64,000 bases of DNA, from NCBI RefSeq assembly GCF_044923475.1, contig NZ_CP137338.1:5518001-5582000 (forward strand), in the 5' to 3' direction. The position numbers and the translations under genes are program-made. Below the pieces are notes generated by a model. That model worked only from the letters and a program-made list of their open reading frames with translations. It searched no databases and was not told the origin of the DNA. Source of the DNA: JAAURS01 sp044923475 (lineage in GTDB: Bacteria > Cyanobacteriota > Cyanobacteriia > Thermosynechococcales > Thermosynechococcaceae). This document shows, in pieces, positions 18,447 through 27,300 of the stretch (position 1 is its first letter; every line of letters starts with the position of its first letter).

Positions 18447-18656
18447 TCAAATTCCTGGAATCTCTGAGACCTCGCACTTTAACTCCTCTACCGCAAAGCC
18501 AGTGGCCTTCTGCCACTCCTCTAAAGTGAACTGATAACCGTACTCTTGCGCCATCTGGACAAAGTGCTCCAAATCGCGAGCAGCAGAAAGCTTATCGCGC
18601 AGACCGGGAATCGATTGCGCCCCTCTGAACAGCCTGGCCACTTCTTGTTGAGCCAT
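18447..18656 (-). CDS. Nif11-family small peptide
   Basis: It encodes 69 residues from ATG 18656, which has GGGAG 9 bases upstream. The sequence follows the Nif11 domain: LRDKLSAARDLEHFVQMAQE, then YGYQFTLEEWQKATG, ending in ELKCEVSEIPGI. In cyanobacteria Nif11 domains occur as leader peptides of ribosomally made natural products and as stand-alone proteins. No double-glycine cleavage site and no long cysteine-rich core follow, so this is a stand-alone or leader-only version. It is encoded next to the first baseplate gene on the same strand, which makes co-regulation or a cargo role possible but unproved. Confidence 0.75.
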   Translation of the reverse strand: MAQQEVARLFRGAQSIPGLRDKLSAARDLEHFVQMAQEYGYQFTLEEWQKATGFAVEELKCEVSEIPGI

Positions 18657-19350
18657 ATTGTGCTTCTCCCTTTTGTTTGCAAGCAAGATCGACCTCTGGA
18701 ATTTAGCAAACCTAAAGGCTTGCTGATTCCTACCTTTATGGTTTCAGCCTAGATACGCAAGTAGACATTCATAAATGTTCACTTCTTGCTCGTCCCATTT
18801 GTAAAAAAACATCAAGTACTATCTATTTTCTAAACGAAAGCGATCGATTGGCTTAAAGGTAGCAATTCTTGACAAAGACTTTGTTAAGTTTTTTCCCATT
18901 GCCTCGATTGTATGAATGAATTATGAGAGAAATATGGTTTCATGAAATTAGGTGCTAAATTTTTTTTGGGGGGCTATGAGCGCTGGCTTAAAATTTTTGT
19001 ACTGTCTGGCTTAGAGAAGCTACAAGCTATACTCTAAATTGATTTCATCTATGACGGCTGTGACAAATTTGACTCTAGACCTTAGCGTCTAGAGTACTTC
19101 TGAGTATTTATTTTGTTTAAGTATGGTGTCTCTTGAGTATCTGTATAGCTCGAGAAACTTTGTCTTGTCAATTAATGTAGAAAGATTCTAGATCGTATTT
19201 TTTGCTTGTTTGGTGAAAGATAAAAATTTAGAATATACATTCTCTCTGGCTGGAGTTTTTTAGCAAAGTTTCTTCTGCATTTTTTTATTGGTGGAATCTT
19301 GTTTGGCATTCTGTTTGAGTCTTGCTTTCTTCATTTGAGGATGATGGGTT
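18657..19350. promoter_or_regulatory. Gene-free divergent promoter region of the two CIS arms
   Basis: About 690 bp without a supportable gene, clearly more AT-rich than its surroundings. It separates the minus-strand baseplate arm from the plus-strand sheath/tube arm. It contains the palindrome at 19072-19095. AT-rich stretches around 18700-18960 and 19100-19330 could hold promoters in both directions, but I could not assign -10/-35 boxes with confidence. The unusual length suggests either a long 5' leader for the sheath gene or several regulator sites. Confidence 0.55.
19072..19095. promoter_or_regulatory. Perfect palindrome upstream of the sheath gene
   Basis: ACTCTAGAC-cttagc-GTCTAGAGT has perfect 9-bp arms and lies about 255 bp before the sheath start. 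No T tract follows, so an operator or an RNA stem in the leader is more likely than a terminator. Confidence 0.45.
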
Positions 19351-21063
19351 ATGGCTTTAGACTACTTTGCTCCTGGGGTTTACGTTGAAGAGGTCGATCG
19401 CGGGAGTCGCCCAATTGAAGGTATTAGTTTGAGTGTGGCCGGGTTTATCGGTTTCACGGAAGATGTCCGGGGCGATGCCGATCTGTTTAAGCCGATTTTA
19501 GTGACGAACTGGAATCAATATCAGGAGTACTTTGCCAAGCCAGGATCGGATGGTTTTACCGATTTCAATGCCTATCTTCCTTTTGCCGTCCAGGGTTGGT
19601 TTTTAAATGGTGGCGGGCGCTGTTGGGTCACCAGTATTGGCACCAAGCTTCCTGGCGCAACGCCTCCTGCTCCAGAAGAAACTGCAAGTAAAGCGTTGAC
19701 ACCGGGGGGCAAGCCCGTCCTGGCTTTCAATCTCAGGTTGCCCGAAGCCGATGGAGCTGCCGCCGCCCTTCCAGCCAGTACCGGGCGCTTGACCGTCAGC
19801 ATCCTAGAAAGCGAACCCAAACCCCTGCCAGAAGACGCTCCAGAGGATGCAGAGCCACCCCTCAATACGGGAGAGTATTTTACTGTCGTGGTGAGAAATG
19901 GCTCTCAGGAACTAGAGCGCTACGAGCACCTCACCATGAATCCACAGGCAGAGACGGCAGTGGCGGACTATGTAGTAACTGCCCTAGAAGCTTCTGAGTA
20001 TATTTCTATTGCCGATATTTCCCAGAGCGGTCAACCTCTTTCTCGCCGTCCGGCCAACGGGCTGTACGAAGTCGCACCCCCTCCCTACATCGGTCGCCCC
20101 GAACATCTCGCGCGGGACGTTCAAGGACAGCGCAACGACAAAACAGGACTTCAGGGCATGTTTGAAGTCGATGAAGCGGCGATGATTGCCTGTCCAGACC
20201 TCATGCGGGTGTACGAAGAAGGGCTAATGGACTTGGATCAAGTGCATGGCGTGATGGAAATGATGGTAAGTCTTTGCGAAAATTCATTTCCTGGCCCTGC
20301 CTATCGCATGGCTGTGTTGGATCCACCTCCGGTGAAACCCGGTAAAAATGAAAATCGGGCGGTTCCGGCTGAGCAGCAGAAGCCGCAAGATGTGGCAACT
20401 TGGTTGAGTATGTTCAATCGGCGATCGATGTTTGGAGCGCTGTACTATCCCTGGATCAAAGTTGCTAACCCGCGCAATGGCGGTCGCCCGATTTTGGTGC
20501 CGCCCTGCGGGCACATGATGGGGTTGTGGTGCCGCACCGATCAATCCCGTGGGGTCTTCAAAGCGCCCGCAAACGATACGCCCAGGGGTGTCATTGGTTT
20601 GGCTTACGAAACCAACATGCGCGAACAGGAATTATTGAATCCGTTGGGAATCAACTGCATTCGCAATTTTGCCAATTACAATCGCGGTTTCAAGGTTTGG
20701 GGCGCGCGCACTTTGGTCGAACCGGACAACATTCAATGGCGTTATATCAGCGTTCGCCGCTTGATCAGCTATATCGAAAAATCGATTGAGATTGGGACGC
20801 AGTGGGTCGTTTTTGAACCCAACGATGCGGATTTGTGGGCGCGGGTGAGCCGCACCGTGAGCAACTTCCTGGAACGACTGTGGCGAGAGGGCGCGCTCTT
20901 TGGCGGTTCTCCGGCAGAATCGTTTTACGTCAAGTGCGATGGCGAACTGAATACCCACGAAACGATGATGCTGGGTCGCTTGTACGTTGAGGTTGGAGTT
21001 TGTCCCGTGCGTCCGGCTGAATTCGTGATCTTCCGAATCAGTCAATGGGCACCGAACCAGTAG
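19351..21063 (+). CDS. CIS contractile sheath protein (gp18/FI-like, Afp2-4 type)
   Basis: The 570-residue protein begins with the tail-sheath signature APGVYVEEVDRGSRPIEGIS, followed by SVAGFIGFT. It ends with the conserved sheath C-terminal domain: WRYISVRRLISYIEKSIEIG, TQWVVFEPND, LWARVSRTVSNFLERLW and YVEVGVCPVRPAEFVIFRI. Between these lies the variable surface domain, about residues 95-350. Only one sheath gene is present, whereas Afp and PVC have three. GAGG lies about 12 bases before the start. The sheath polymerises around the tube and contracts to drive it through a target membrane. Confidence 0.95.
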   Translation: MALDYFAPGVYVEEVDRGSRPIEGISLSVAGFIGFTEDVRGDADLFKPILVTNWNQYQEYFAKPGSDGFTDFNAYLPFAVQGWFLNGGGRCWVTSIGTKLPGATPPAPEETASKALTPGGKPVLAFNLRLPEADGAAAALPASTGRLTVSILESEPKPLPEDAPEDAEPPLNTGEYFTVVVRNGSQELERYEHLTMNPQAETAVADYVVTALEASEYISIADISQSGQPLSRRPANGLYEVAPPPYIGRPEHLARDVQGQRNDKTGLQGMFEVDEAAMIACPDLMRVYEEGLMDLDQVHGVMEMMVSLCENSFPGPAYRMAVLDPPPVKPGKNENRAVPAEQQKPQDVATWLSMFNRRSMFGALYYPWIKVANPRNGGRPILVPPCGHMMGLWCRTDQSRGVFKAPANDTPRGVIGLAYETNMREQELLNPLGINCIRNFANYNRGFKVWGARTLVEPDNIQWRYISVRRLISYIEKSIEIGTQWVVFEPNDADLWARVSRTVSNFLERLWREGALFGGSPAESFYVKCDGELNTHETMMLGRLYVEVGVCPVRPAEFVIFRISQWAPNQ

Positions 21064-21088
21064 TTTTTAGTCCTGAGGAGAGGATGTT

Positions 21089-21589
21089 ATGCCTGCCGAT
21101 TTAGCAAAACCCATTGCTCCGAGTAGTTTTTACTTGGAAGTGGCGGATGTTGTCAAAGATGAGCAGTCTATTTTTAAAAGCGTGTCGATTCCGCAGTATT
21201 CGCCTAAAGTTCAAGGCGGACAACAGGCGATCGGAACGACGAAGGGCGGGAAAACGATTTGGCAAGTTAATGCTGCTGGGTTTGAAGGTTTATTCAAAAT
21301 CGATTGCGTCTGTATTGCCAGCGGCGATAGCAGCAGTACCAGCAAACTGATGTACGACTGGTTTAAGAAGTGTTTGCCGACCTCTAATGGGGGTGAGGGG
21401 AAATGGGCTGGCAACAAAAAATCAGGAAGTATCACTGCCTACGACACGGATGGGAAAGAGGTTGCCAAATGGGAGTTTGCGGAAGCTTGGCCTTCGAAAT
21501 ATAAATGTGCCGATCTGGATGTAACTGCGGACAGCTATATCGAGGAGACGTTTACCATTACGTGCGAAAAATTTAATCGCACGGTGTAA
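21089..21589 (+). CDS. CIS tail-tube protein 1 (gp19/Hcp fold)
   Basis: The 166-residue protein starts with SSFYLEVADVVKDEQSIFKS, typical of gp19-type tube proteins, and ends in the conserved ADLDVTADSYIEETFTITCE. A mid-section, DSSSTSKLMYDWFKKCLP, corresponds to the inter-ring loop. Its start has AGGAGAGG about 7 bases upstream. It follows the sheath by 25 bp. Such proteins form hexameric rings that stack into the inner tube. This one and the three paralogues downstream probably play distinct parts (bulk tube versus the two adaptor rings next to the spike). Confidence 0.9.
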   Translation: MPADLAKPIAPSSFYLEVADVVKDEQSIFKSVSIPQYSPKVQGGQQAIGTTKGGKTIWQVNAAGFEGLFKIDCVCIASGDSSSTSKLMYDWFKKCLPTSNGGEGKWAGNKKSGSITAYDTDGKEVAKWEFAEAWPSKYKCADLDVTADSYIEETFTITCEKFNRTV

Positions 21590-21650
21590 GTCATTCAATT
21601 CAAGCAGGCTGATTCAAGCAATTTTCATGAGAGTTTCATGGGAGGATGAA

Positions 21651-22133
21651 GTGGTTCAGTATCTAACCAATTCCAGTTTTTACTTTGAGATTGACGGGGT
21701 GACGGGTTTGGCGCTCAAGAGTAGTTCTGGCCCTGAAATTGAAATGGAGGTCGCGGGCGGAGATACGGCGATCGGGGTGACGAAGGATGCTAAAACTCAA
21801 ACCCAGGCGACGATCGGCGGAGTGAAGTATAACAGTACTATTTCTTTGAAATACGTAGCCGGAAATGAGGGGGATCAAAAGAAACTTTACGACTGGTATA
21901 ACGACTGTCACCGCGATACGTTTTCGGGTGGGTCGTCTAAGGCAATGGACAGCCGCAAGACGGGTTCGCTAGTCGTTTACGATCCCAATGGGGCAGAGGC
22001 GATGCGCTTTAATTTCACGGATCTGTTTCCAGGTTCGGCCACGCAAATTAGCAGTTTGTCGGTGGACAGTGCTGGGCAGCTCGCCGAAGATACGCTCGAA
22101 CTCTACTTTACGAAGGTGACGCGAGAGAAGTGA
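21651..22133 (+). CDS. CIS tail-tube protein 2 (gp19/Hcp fold)
   Basis: I chose GTG 21651 because GGGAGG sits 6 bases upstream and the protein then starts VQYLTNSSFYFEIDGVTGLA, as its relatives do. ATG 21627 would add eight residues. The body matches tube protein 1 in layout: GGDTAIGVTKDAKTQTQATI, then KKLYDWYNDCHRDTF, and a C-terminal AQISSL-type strand and ELYFTKVTREK. It is most similar in length and loop pattern to 21089-21589, so these two are probably an inner-tube pair. Confidence 0.85.
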   Translation: MVQYLTNSSFYFEIDGVTGLALKSSSGPEIEMEVAGGDTAIGVTKDAKTQTQATIGGVKYNSTISLKYVAGNEGDQKKLYDWYNDCHRDTFSGGSSKAMDSRKTGSLVVYDPNGAEAMRFNFTDLFPGSATQISSLSVDSAGQLAEDTLELYFTKVTREK

Positions 22134-22145
22134 GGACGTTTGACT

Positions 22146-22646
22146 GTGGTAGATTTCCCTGAAATTCTCACGACTTCGCGCTTCTATCTGGAGCTGAAGC
22201 TGGATGGAAGCAAGGATTCCGTAGATGGTTTTTTTAAGGGATGTAGTGGATTTCAGGTCGATCGGGAGGTCATTGAAATCTGCGAGGTGACGCCTCAACT
22301 CTGGGGGAAGCAGGGTCAAACGCCCGGTCGAATGGTGCGGACTAAAATTCCGGGGTATACGACTTGTTCTAATTTGACCCTGCGGCGAGGGTTGACGATT
22401 TCCATGACGTTATGGAATTGGTTGCTCAAAGTTCAAGAGGGAAACTGGTCGAGTCAGCGGCGCGATGGGGCTTTGGTGGTTTACAACCAGTCGGCCCAAG
22501 AACAATTTCGCTTTGAGTTTCAGCGGGCTTGGCCGATGAGTTACAAGATTTCCGATCTGGATGTAACGACGGGGGAACATAATATTGAAGAAATAGAGAT
22601 GGCGGTCGAACATCTAAAGCGCGTTGAGGTGAAAGCCCAGTTATGA
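22146..22646 (+). CDS. CIS tail-tube protein 3 (gp19/Hcp fold)
   Basis: The protein starts VVDFPEILTTSRFYLELKLDG and continues FFKGCSGFQVDREVIEICEV, the pattern of tube-adaptor proteins (Afp5-like) that sit close to the baseplate. A second typical stretch is NLTLRRGLTISMTLWNWLLK, with the C-terminus AWPMSYKISDLDVTTGEHNI. GTG 22146 is preferred because GAGG lies 9 bases upstream; TTG 22140 is possible. Its stop overlaps the next start (ATGA), which indicates coupling. Confidence 0.87.
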   Translation: MVDFPEILTTSRFYLELKLDGSKDSVDGFFKGCSGFQVDREVIEICEVTPQLWGKQGQTPGRMVRTKIPGYTTCSNLTLRRGLTISMTLWNWLLKVQEGNWSSQRRDGALVVYNQSAQEQFRFEFQRAWPMSYKISDLDVTTGEHNIEEIEMAVEHLKRVEVKAQL

Positions 22647-23083
22647 AACTCACGAATAATCTAGGGCTAGGACCGCCTAAAAGCAATCCGGTTTCTCAAC
22701 CCCCTGCCCCACCGCCCGCTCGGTCCTTTTCAGGGGAACGGGGAAGTTCTGAAATTCAGACGGAATTCGAATTCACCCTGCCTAAGGGCTACGTGGATGA
22801 GGATGGAACGGTGCATCGTAAGGGGGTGATGCGGCTATCGCGGGCGATCGATGAAATTGTACCCTTGCGCGATCCTCGCGTGAAATCGAACCCAGCTTAT
22901 GCAACGGTCATTATTCTGTCGCGGGTCATGACGCGGTTGGGCGCTTTGGACGATATTACGCCCGTGGTGATTGAAGAATTGTTTGCCTGCGATCTCAATT
23001 ACCTGCAACAGTTCTATCGCAAAATTAACGATCTGGAGACAGAGGTAGAGCCTTTGCAAAAATCCGAAACAAGAGGCACTTAA
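22643..23083 (+). CDS. CIS tail-assembly-type protein (gp41-like), paralogue A
   Basis: It encodes 146 residues. A proline-rich N-terminus (about 1-45) precedes a conserved core: FEFTLPKGYVDEDGTVHRKG, VMRLSRAIDEIVPLRDPRVK, YATVIILSRVMTRLGALDDI, ending DLNYLQQFYRKIND. The same core recurs in the next gene, so they arose by duplication. The core resembles small phage tail-assembly (gp41/gpE-like) proteins encoded between tube and tape-measure genes, which act as chaperones. The exact role in injection systems is unknown. Confidence 0.7.
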   Translation: MKLTNNLGLGPPKSNPVSQPPAPPPARSFSGERGSSEIQTEFEFTLPKGYVDEDGTVHRKGVMRLSRAIDEIVPLRDPRVKSNPAYATVIILSRVMTRLGALDDITPVVIEELFACDLNYLQQFYRKINDLETEVEPLQKSETRGT

Positions 23084-23087
23084 CGGG

Positions 23088-23453
23088 ATGATGGTTACGG
23101 AATTTGACTTCGTACTGCCGCGCGGATTGCTGGGGATTGACGGTCGACTCCATCGAGAGGGTACCATGCGGCTTGCAACAGCTAGGGACGAGATTTTGTT
23201 GTCTAAAGACGATAGAGCGCGGGAGAATGAAGCCTATGGTGAATTGATTTTGTTCTCTCGGGTGATTACGCGTTTGGGCGATTTGACGGAGATCGTACCG
23301 GAGCTGCTGGAGAATTTATTTACGTTGGATCTGAGTTATTTGCGGGAATTTTACAACCGGATCAATCAACAGGGGACCGCTAAAATTCCGGTGAATTGTC
23401 CGGTATGCAAGAGCCAATTTACAGCTGAGCTGGCTTTGTCGGGGGAACTGTAG
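23088..23453 (+). CDS. CIS tail-assembly-type protein, paralogue B with CPVC motif
   Basis: It encodes 121 residues. The core (FDFVLPRGLLGIDGRLHREG, TMRLATARDEILLSKDDRAR, LILFSRVITRLGDLTEIVPE) aligns with paralogue A just upstream. It adds a C-terminal tail, PVNCPVCKSQFTAEL, whose CPVC pair looks like half of a zinc knuckle. Two adjacent ATG codons (23088 and 23091) are possible starts. It overlaps the DUF6760 frame directly downstream. Confidence 0.7.
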   Translation: MMVTEFDFVLPRGLLGIDGRLHREGTMRLATARDEILLSKDDRARENEAYGELILFSRVITRLGDLTEIVPELLENLFTLDLSYLREFYNRINQQGTAKIPVNCPVCKSQFTAELALSGEL

Positions 23454-23599
23454 GCTACCCTCCCGAACAACTCTATGGAGAGGTAGCCTGTATTGCATCG
23501 GAGTTCCATTGGTCGCTGGAGGAGATTTTGCATTTGGACCACGGCGATCGCCGTCGATGGGTTCAAGAAATTGATAAGCTTCGTCGCTCGCGCTCGTGA
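23453..23599 (+). CDS. DUF6760-type small CIS protein without a normal start codon
   Basis: In a new frame beginning within the stop of the preceding gene, 48 codons read GYPPEQLYGEVACIASEFHW, then SLEEILHLDHGDRRRWVQEI. This is the DUF6760 pattern (LYEE-A-IA-HFHW--EEIL-LEH-ERRRWV) found in cyanobacterial and other injection loci. No ATG, GTG or TTG lies in frame between the upstream in-frame stop and this conserved region; the nearest position that would fit is GTA at 23450. It may be made by a frameshift from the upstream gene, start at a rare codon, or have lost its start. Confidence 0.6.
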   Translation, partial: GYPPEQLYGEVACIASEFHWSLEEILHLDHGDRRRWVQEIDKLRRSRS

Positions 23600-23617
23600 C
23601 ATAGAGAGATCGTACCC

Positions 23618-23782
23618 ATGCCTTTCCTTCCCCTCGATCGAACGGTTGCCCCGGAGGTGTTGCAGAAAATTCTGCACGACCCAATGCTGCTGCAACAGCT
23701 GGGCGATCGCGTCTACGAACTGTTGCAAGAAGATTTGCGCCAGCAAGCCGAGCGCCGTCGCGGCTGTGGGAGGCACCTCTGA
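23618..23782 (+). CDS. Small CIS locus protein (54 aa)
   Basis: It runs from ATG 23618 to TGA 23780-23782. The sequence MPFLPLDRTVAPEVLQKILH continues with DPMLLQQLGDRVYELLQEDL and a basic tail, and is predicted to be helical. Its stop overlaps the start of the following tube gene (TGATG), so the two are coupled. Short proteins of this layout (LL..L.DRVYELL..DL) occur beside tube genes in related loci. I infer an assembly factor, without a known function. Confidence 0.6.
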   Translation: MPFLPLDRTVAPEVLQKILHDPMLLQQLGDRVYELLQEDLRQQAERRRGCGRHL

Positions 23783-24306
23783 TGCCTGCAAATAACGGGG
23801 TTAAGCTTTACGGATCGAACTATATTACGGCCAATCGCTTTTATGTCGGGATTGAAAGCAGCATTTCGGCATCGTTTACGGAATGTCAGGGATTGGGCGT
23901 AAAGATCAAGTACGAAACCTACGCGGAGGGCGGCGCGAACGACCAGCAACGGATCTTTTTAGGACAACCGGAGTTTTCGGACGTCACCCTGCGGCGCGGC
24001 ATGACCGACGACCTCGTGTTTTGGAATTGGGCCAGCCAAGTGATGAAGCCCAACGCTCAAAAAGCGGTGGAGCGCAGGAATGTCAATATTTCCTTGTTCG
24101 ATCAGGCTGGGGAGACGATGCAGTGTTGGACTTTAATTGGCGCGGTGCCGGTGGGGTGGAGCGCGCCGACCTTTGCCGCAGATTCGACATCAGTGGCGAT
24201 CGAGGAGCTGACGTTGATCTATGAGGGGCTGAAGGTTGCAAAGACGGGTAGCGCGTCGGCAACGGTTCTGCAGGGGCGTCAAAATGGGTATTTCGGTAGT
24301 AGTTAA
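23782..24306 (+). CDS. CIS tail-tube protein 4 (gp19/Hcp fold)
   Basis: It encodes 174 residues: YGSNYITANRFYVGIESSIS, SFTECQGLGVKIKYETYAEG, DVTLRRGMTDDLVFWNWASQ and EELTLIYEGLKV. The layout matches tube protein 3 (the CxG-F/LGV-I pattern, LRRGMT, WNW) rather than proteins 1 and 2, so it is probably the second tube-adaptor ring near the spike (Afp5-like). The stop is two bases before the start of the giant repeat protein. Confidence 0.87.
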   Translation: MPANNGVKLYGSNYITANRFYVGIESSISASFTECQGLGVKIKYETYAEGGANDQQRIFLGQPEFSDVTLRRGMTDDLVFWNWASQVMKPNAQKAVERRNVNISLFDQAGETMQCWTLIGAVPVGWSAPTFAADSTSVAIEELTLIYEGLKVAKTGSASATVLQGRQNGYFGSS

Positions 24307-24308
24307 TA

Positions 24309-27300
24309 ATGTCTGAATCTGAAGGGCCTTTTTTGAATCGCAATGCCGAGCCGGAGGAAGAACCGCTGGGGCTCAAGGAACCGTTGCTGCCCGCTCGACC
24401 GATCGGAATTATTCAACGATTTTTGGTGCCTTTGGGGGCAAATCCTTTAACAGTGCTCGACCCTCTGCTTTTTGGGTTTGGGGAGGAGGCGCAGGAACCC
24501 TTAAGCAATCTTTTTCAGGGGTTTCCGTTTGTCCAGAGTAGTGAAGGATCGGCGGCGGAACCGATGGAAGGGACGGGACGGCAGCAAGTGTTTGGGATAA
24601 ACCGATCGCCCAGTTCCGAAGGTTTGCCAATGGGGCGGGATTTAGGTGCCGAGGCGATCGATGCAACTGGGCATCTGACCGATCGCTTGCAAAGCAGTTC
24701 CGATATTGAATCTCCTCCAGAACGGAGTAAAGGGGGGTCGGTTGATTCCGTCCCGGCACCCGTTGATTTCACGCCAACGTCCGTTTCGGAAGATGACTCG
24801 CCGCTGGCTTCGGCTCCGCTCAGCCAGCTAGATATTGGAGTAGGGGCGGAGTTGGAGGGGAAAATCATTTCTGAAGATTCGCTGAGTTCTGTTGCAGCCG
24901 AGTCTCAACCCACGAGTCCCGATCGCCCGATTCAACCTCAGCCTTTGTCTCAAAGTCAATCGCCGATCCAGTCTAGCCCACCCCCGCAATCTAGCGATCT
25001 TCAATCTACCGTCTCTTCCGAACCCCTGATAGACGATACTCGTCCGCCTGCGTCTGGTATTCAGAGGCGAATTGACGCACCGAGTTCCGCGCTCAATGCA
25101 TCCTCTCTATTTCCTGGTGAGGGAGAGCCGTCGCCGCGATCGCCTGCGAGTTCCGACCTGCCAGGGAACGATGCAGGTGTGGCTCGTCGGTCTGCGGCTT
25201 CGGGATCGATGTCTGAAGCAGTTTTTTCAAGAGAGGAAACCCTTCTGCCTTTGCTTCAGGCCGTATCAGAATCTCGGGATACGTCCAATGCAGAACTGCC
25301 AAGCCCGAGCGAACCGATTGCATCGTCGATTGGCGAGCCGCTAGCGGATGAGGCGAAGCCAGCAGAGGCGGTAGTGCGATCGCCGCAGATCCCAGAAGCG
25401 ACCGCTCCTCCAGCAGATTTGCAAAACTTTGAGTCTGAGGCGATTTCGGCGCGACGTGGCGAAATCGAACGAGGATCTTCTGCTCCACTTCAAGGACAAC
25501 CCCCTGCTGAAGATGCCGAATCAGTTATTGTGCCTGAAATGCGGGTTGAAGGCACGCCTGAAAAGAGGGTGCGGGCGCTTTCCTCTGAAACAATGTCTCA
25601 ATCTGAACCCACGCCTATTGCCGTCCCCGAGGTCATTCAACCCACGGCAGAGTATACAATTTCCCAACCCTCGGCTCGGTCTATTTCAGGTGAATCTGAA
25701 GAAATTGCTGCGGGTAAGGAGGCGATCGCCCGGCCCGAGTTAGGGCCAGCAAATCTTCCCTCTGAGTTTGCGGATTCTCCTTTGATACAGCAGTCCCAAT
25801 CATCTGCGCGGTCCGAATCGAAGTCGATCGTTTCGCCAGACGTTCCGTCTTCTGAAACCTCGAGCGATGGGACTCAAGCGGTTGCACCGACTGCAAAGAA
25901 AAAGGAGATAGAAACCCGAGGTAAGGCAAAAGAATCGCTCCAGGGAATTTTTTCTAAGTCAATTCAGTTTTTATCTAGGGCGCTCTCCTCGATTTCTAAC
26001 CCCACTACCGTAAAGCCTTTGCCTCGGTCTGAGGTGAAACTTACGCCTGAGGATGCGGAAAACGTTGGATTGCCGACACGGCAGGCGATGCAAAATGCAC
26101 CATCGATTCAGTCTGCACCAGAGATTCCACTGCAACAATCGGTTCGAGGTGGGGGGCGATCGCCCGAACCAGAACCTCCCACTCAAGTTACAGCTCAATC
26201 TAAAATCCAATCCTCAGAATTAATCAAGCGATCGGTTCAACCTGCAACAAAAACTCCGGTTCAAAGATCGATTCAAGTTGATGCGCGATCGTCCGAAGTA
26301 GAAGCTGCCAACCAACAATTTACGCTCTCACAAATACCCTCAGAAACGCAACTTTTGGAATCGATCGAGCAATTAGTTCGATCTGAAATAAATATTCCAA
26401 TTCAGAGATCGATTCAAGCTGATGCGCGATCGCCCGAACCAGAACCTCTAACTCAAGTTCCAACTCAGTTCTCAGAACCAGAGATTTCAGTTCAGAGATC
26501 TATTGCGGCTGATGGGCGATCGCCCGAAATAGAGACCTCTACTCAATCCACAACTCAGCCCGAAATTCAATCTTCAGGATCGATCGAGCCGTCGGTTCGA
26601 GATGAGACAGACGTTCCGGTTTCAAGCTCGATTCCGGGTGATGTACGATCGCTCGAAGCTGATGCGCGATCGCCGGAAGGAGAACCACAAACCCAGTCTG
26701 AAACTCGATCCTTTGAAGCTGAAATTTCAGGTCCGAGAGCTGTTCTGGCTGATGTGCGATCGCCCGAAATAGAGGCTCCCCTTCAATCTCCAGAGTTGGC
26801 CGAACCCTCCGTTCAACCTGAAATGCTCGTTCAAAGATCGGTCTCGATTGATGCGCGATCGCCCGAAATAGAAACGCTAACCCAATTCATAGCGCAGCCT
26901 GAAGTTGAATCTTCAGAATCGATCGAACAATTGGTTCAGACCGAAGCTGAAACGCCTATTCCAAGATCGATTCTGGCTGATGCGCGATCGCCCGAAGGAG
27001 AAGCTCCCCTTCAATCTCCAGAATTAGCCGAACCTTCAGTTCAACCTGAAATGCTCGTTCAAAGATCGGCTCAGTTGAATGTGCGCTCGCTCGGAATAGA
27101 ACCGCCAACCCAATTCATAGCGCAGCCTGAAGTTGAATCTTCAGAATCGATCGAACAATTGGTTCAGGCCGAAGCTGAAACGCCTATTCAAGGATCGGCT
27201 CAATTGGATGTGCGATCGCCCGAAATAGAGGCTCCCCTTCAATCTCCAGAGTTGACCGAACCCTCCACTCAATCTGAAATGCTCGTTCAAAGATCGGTCT

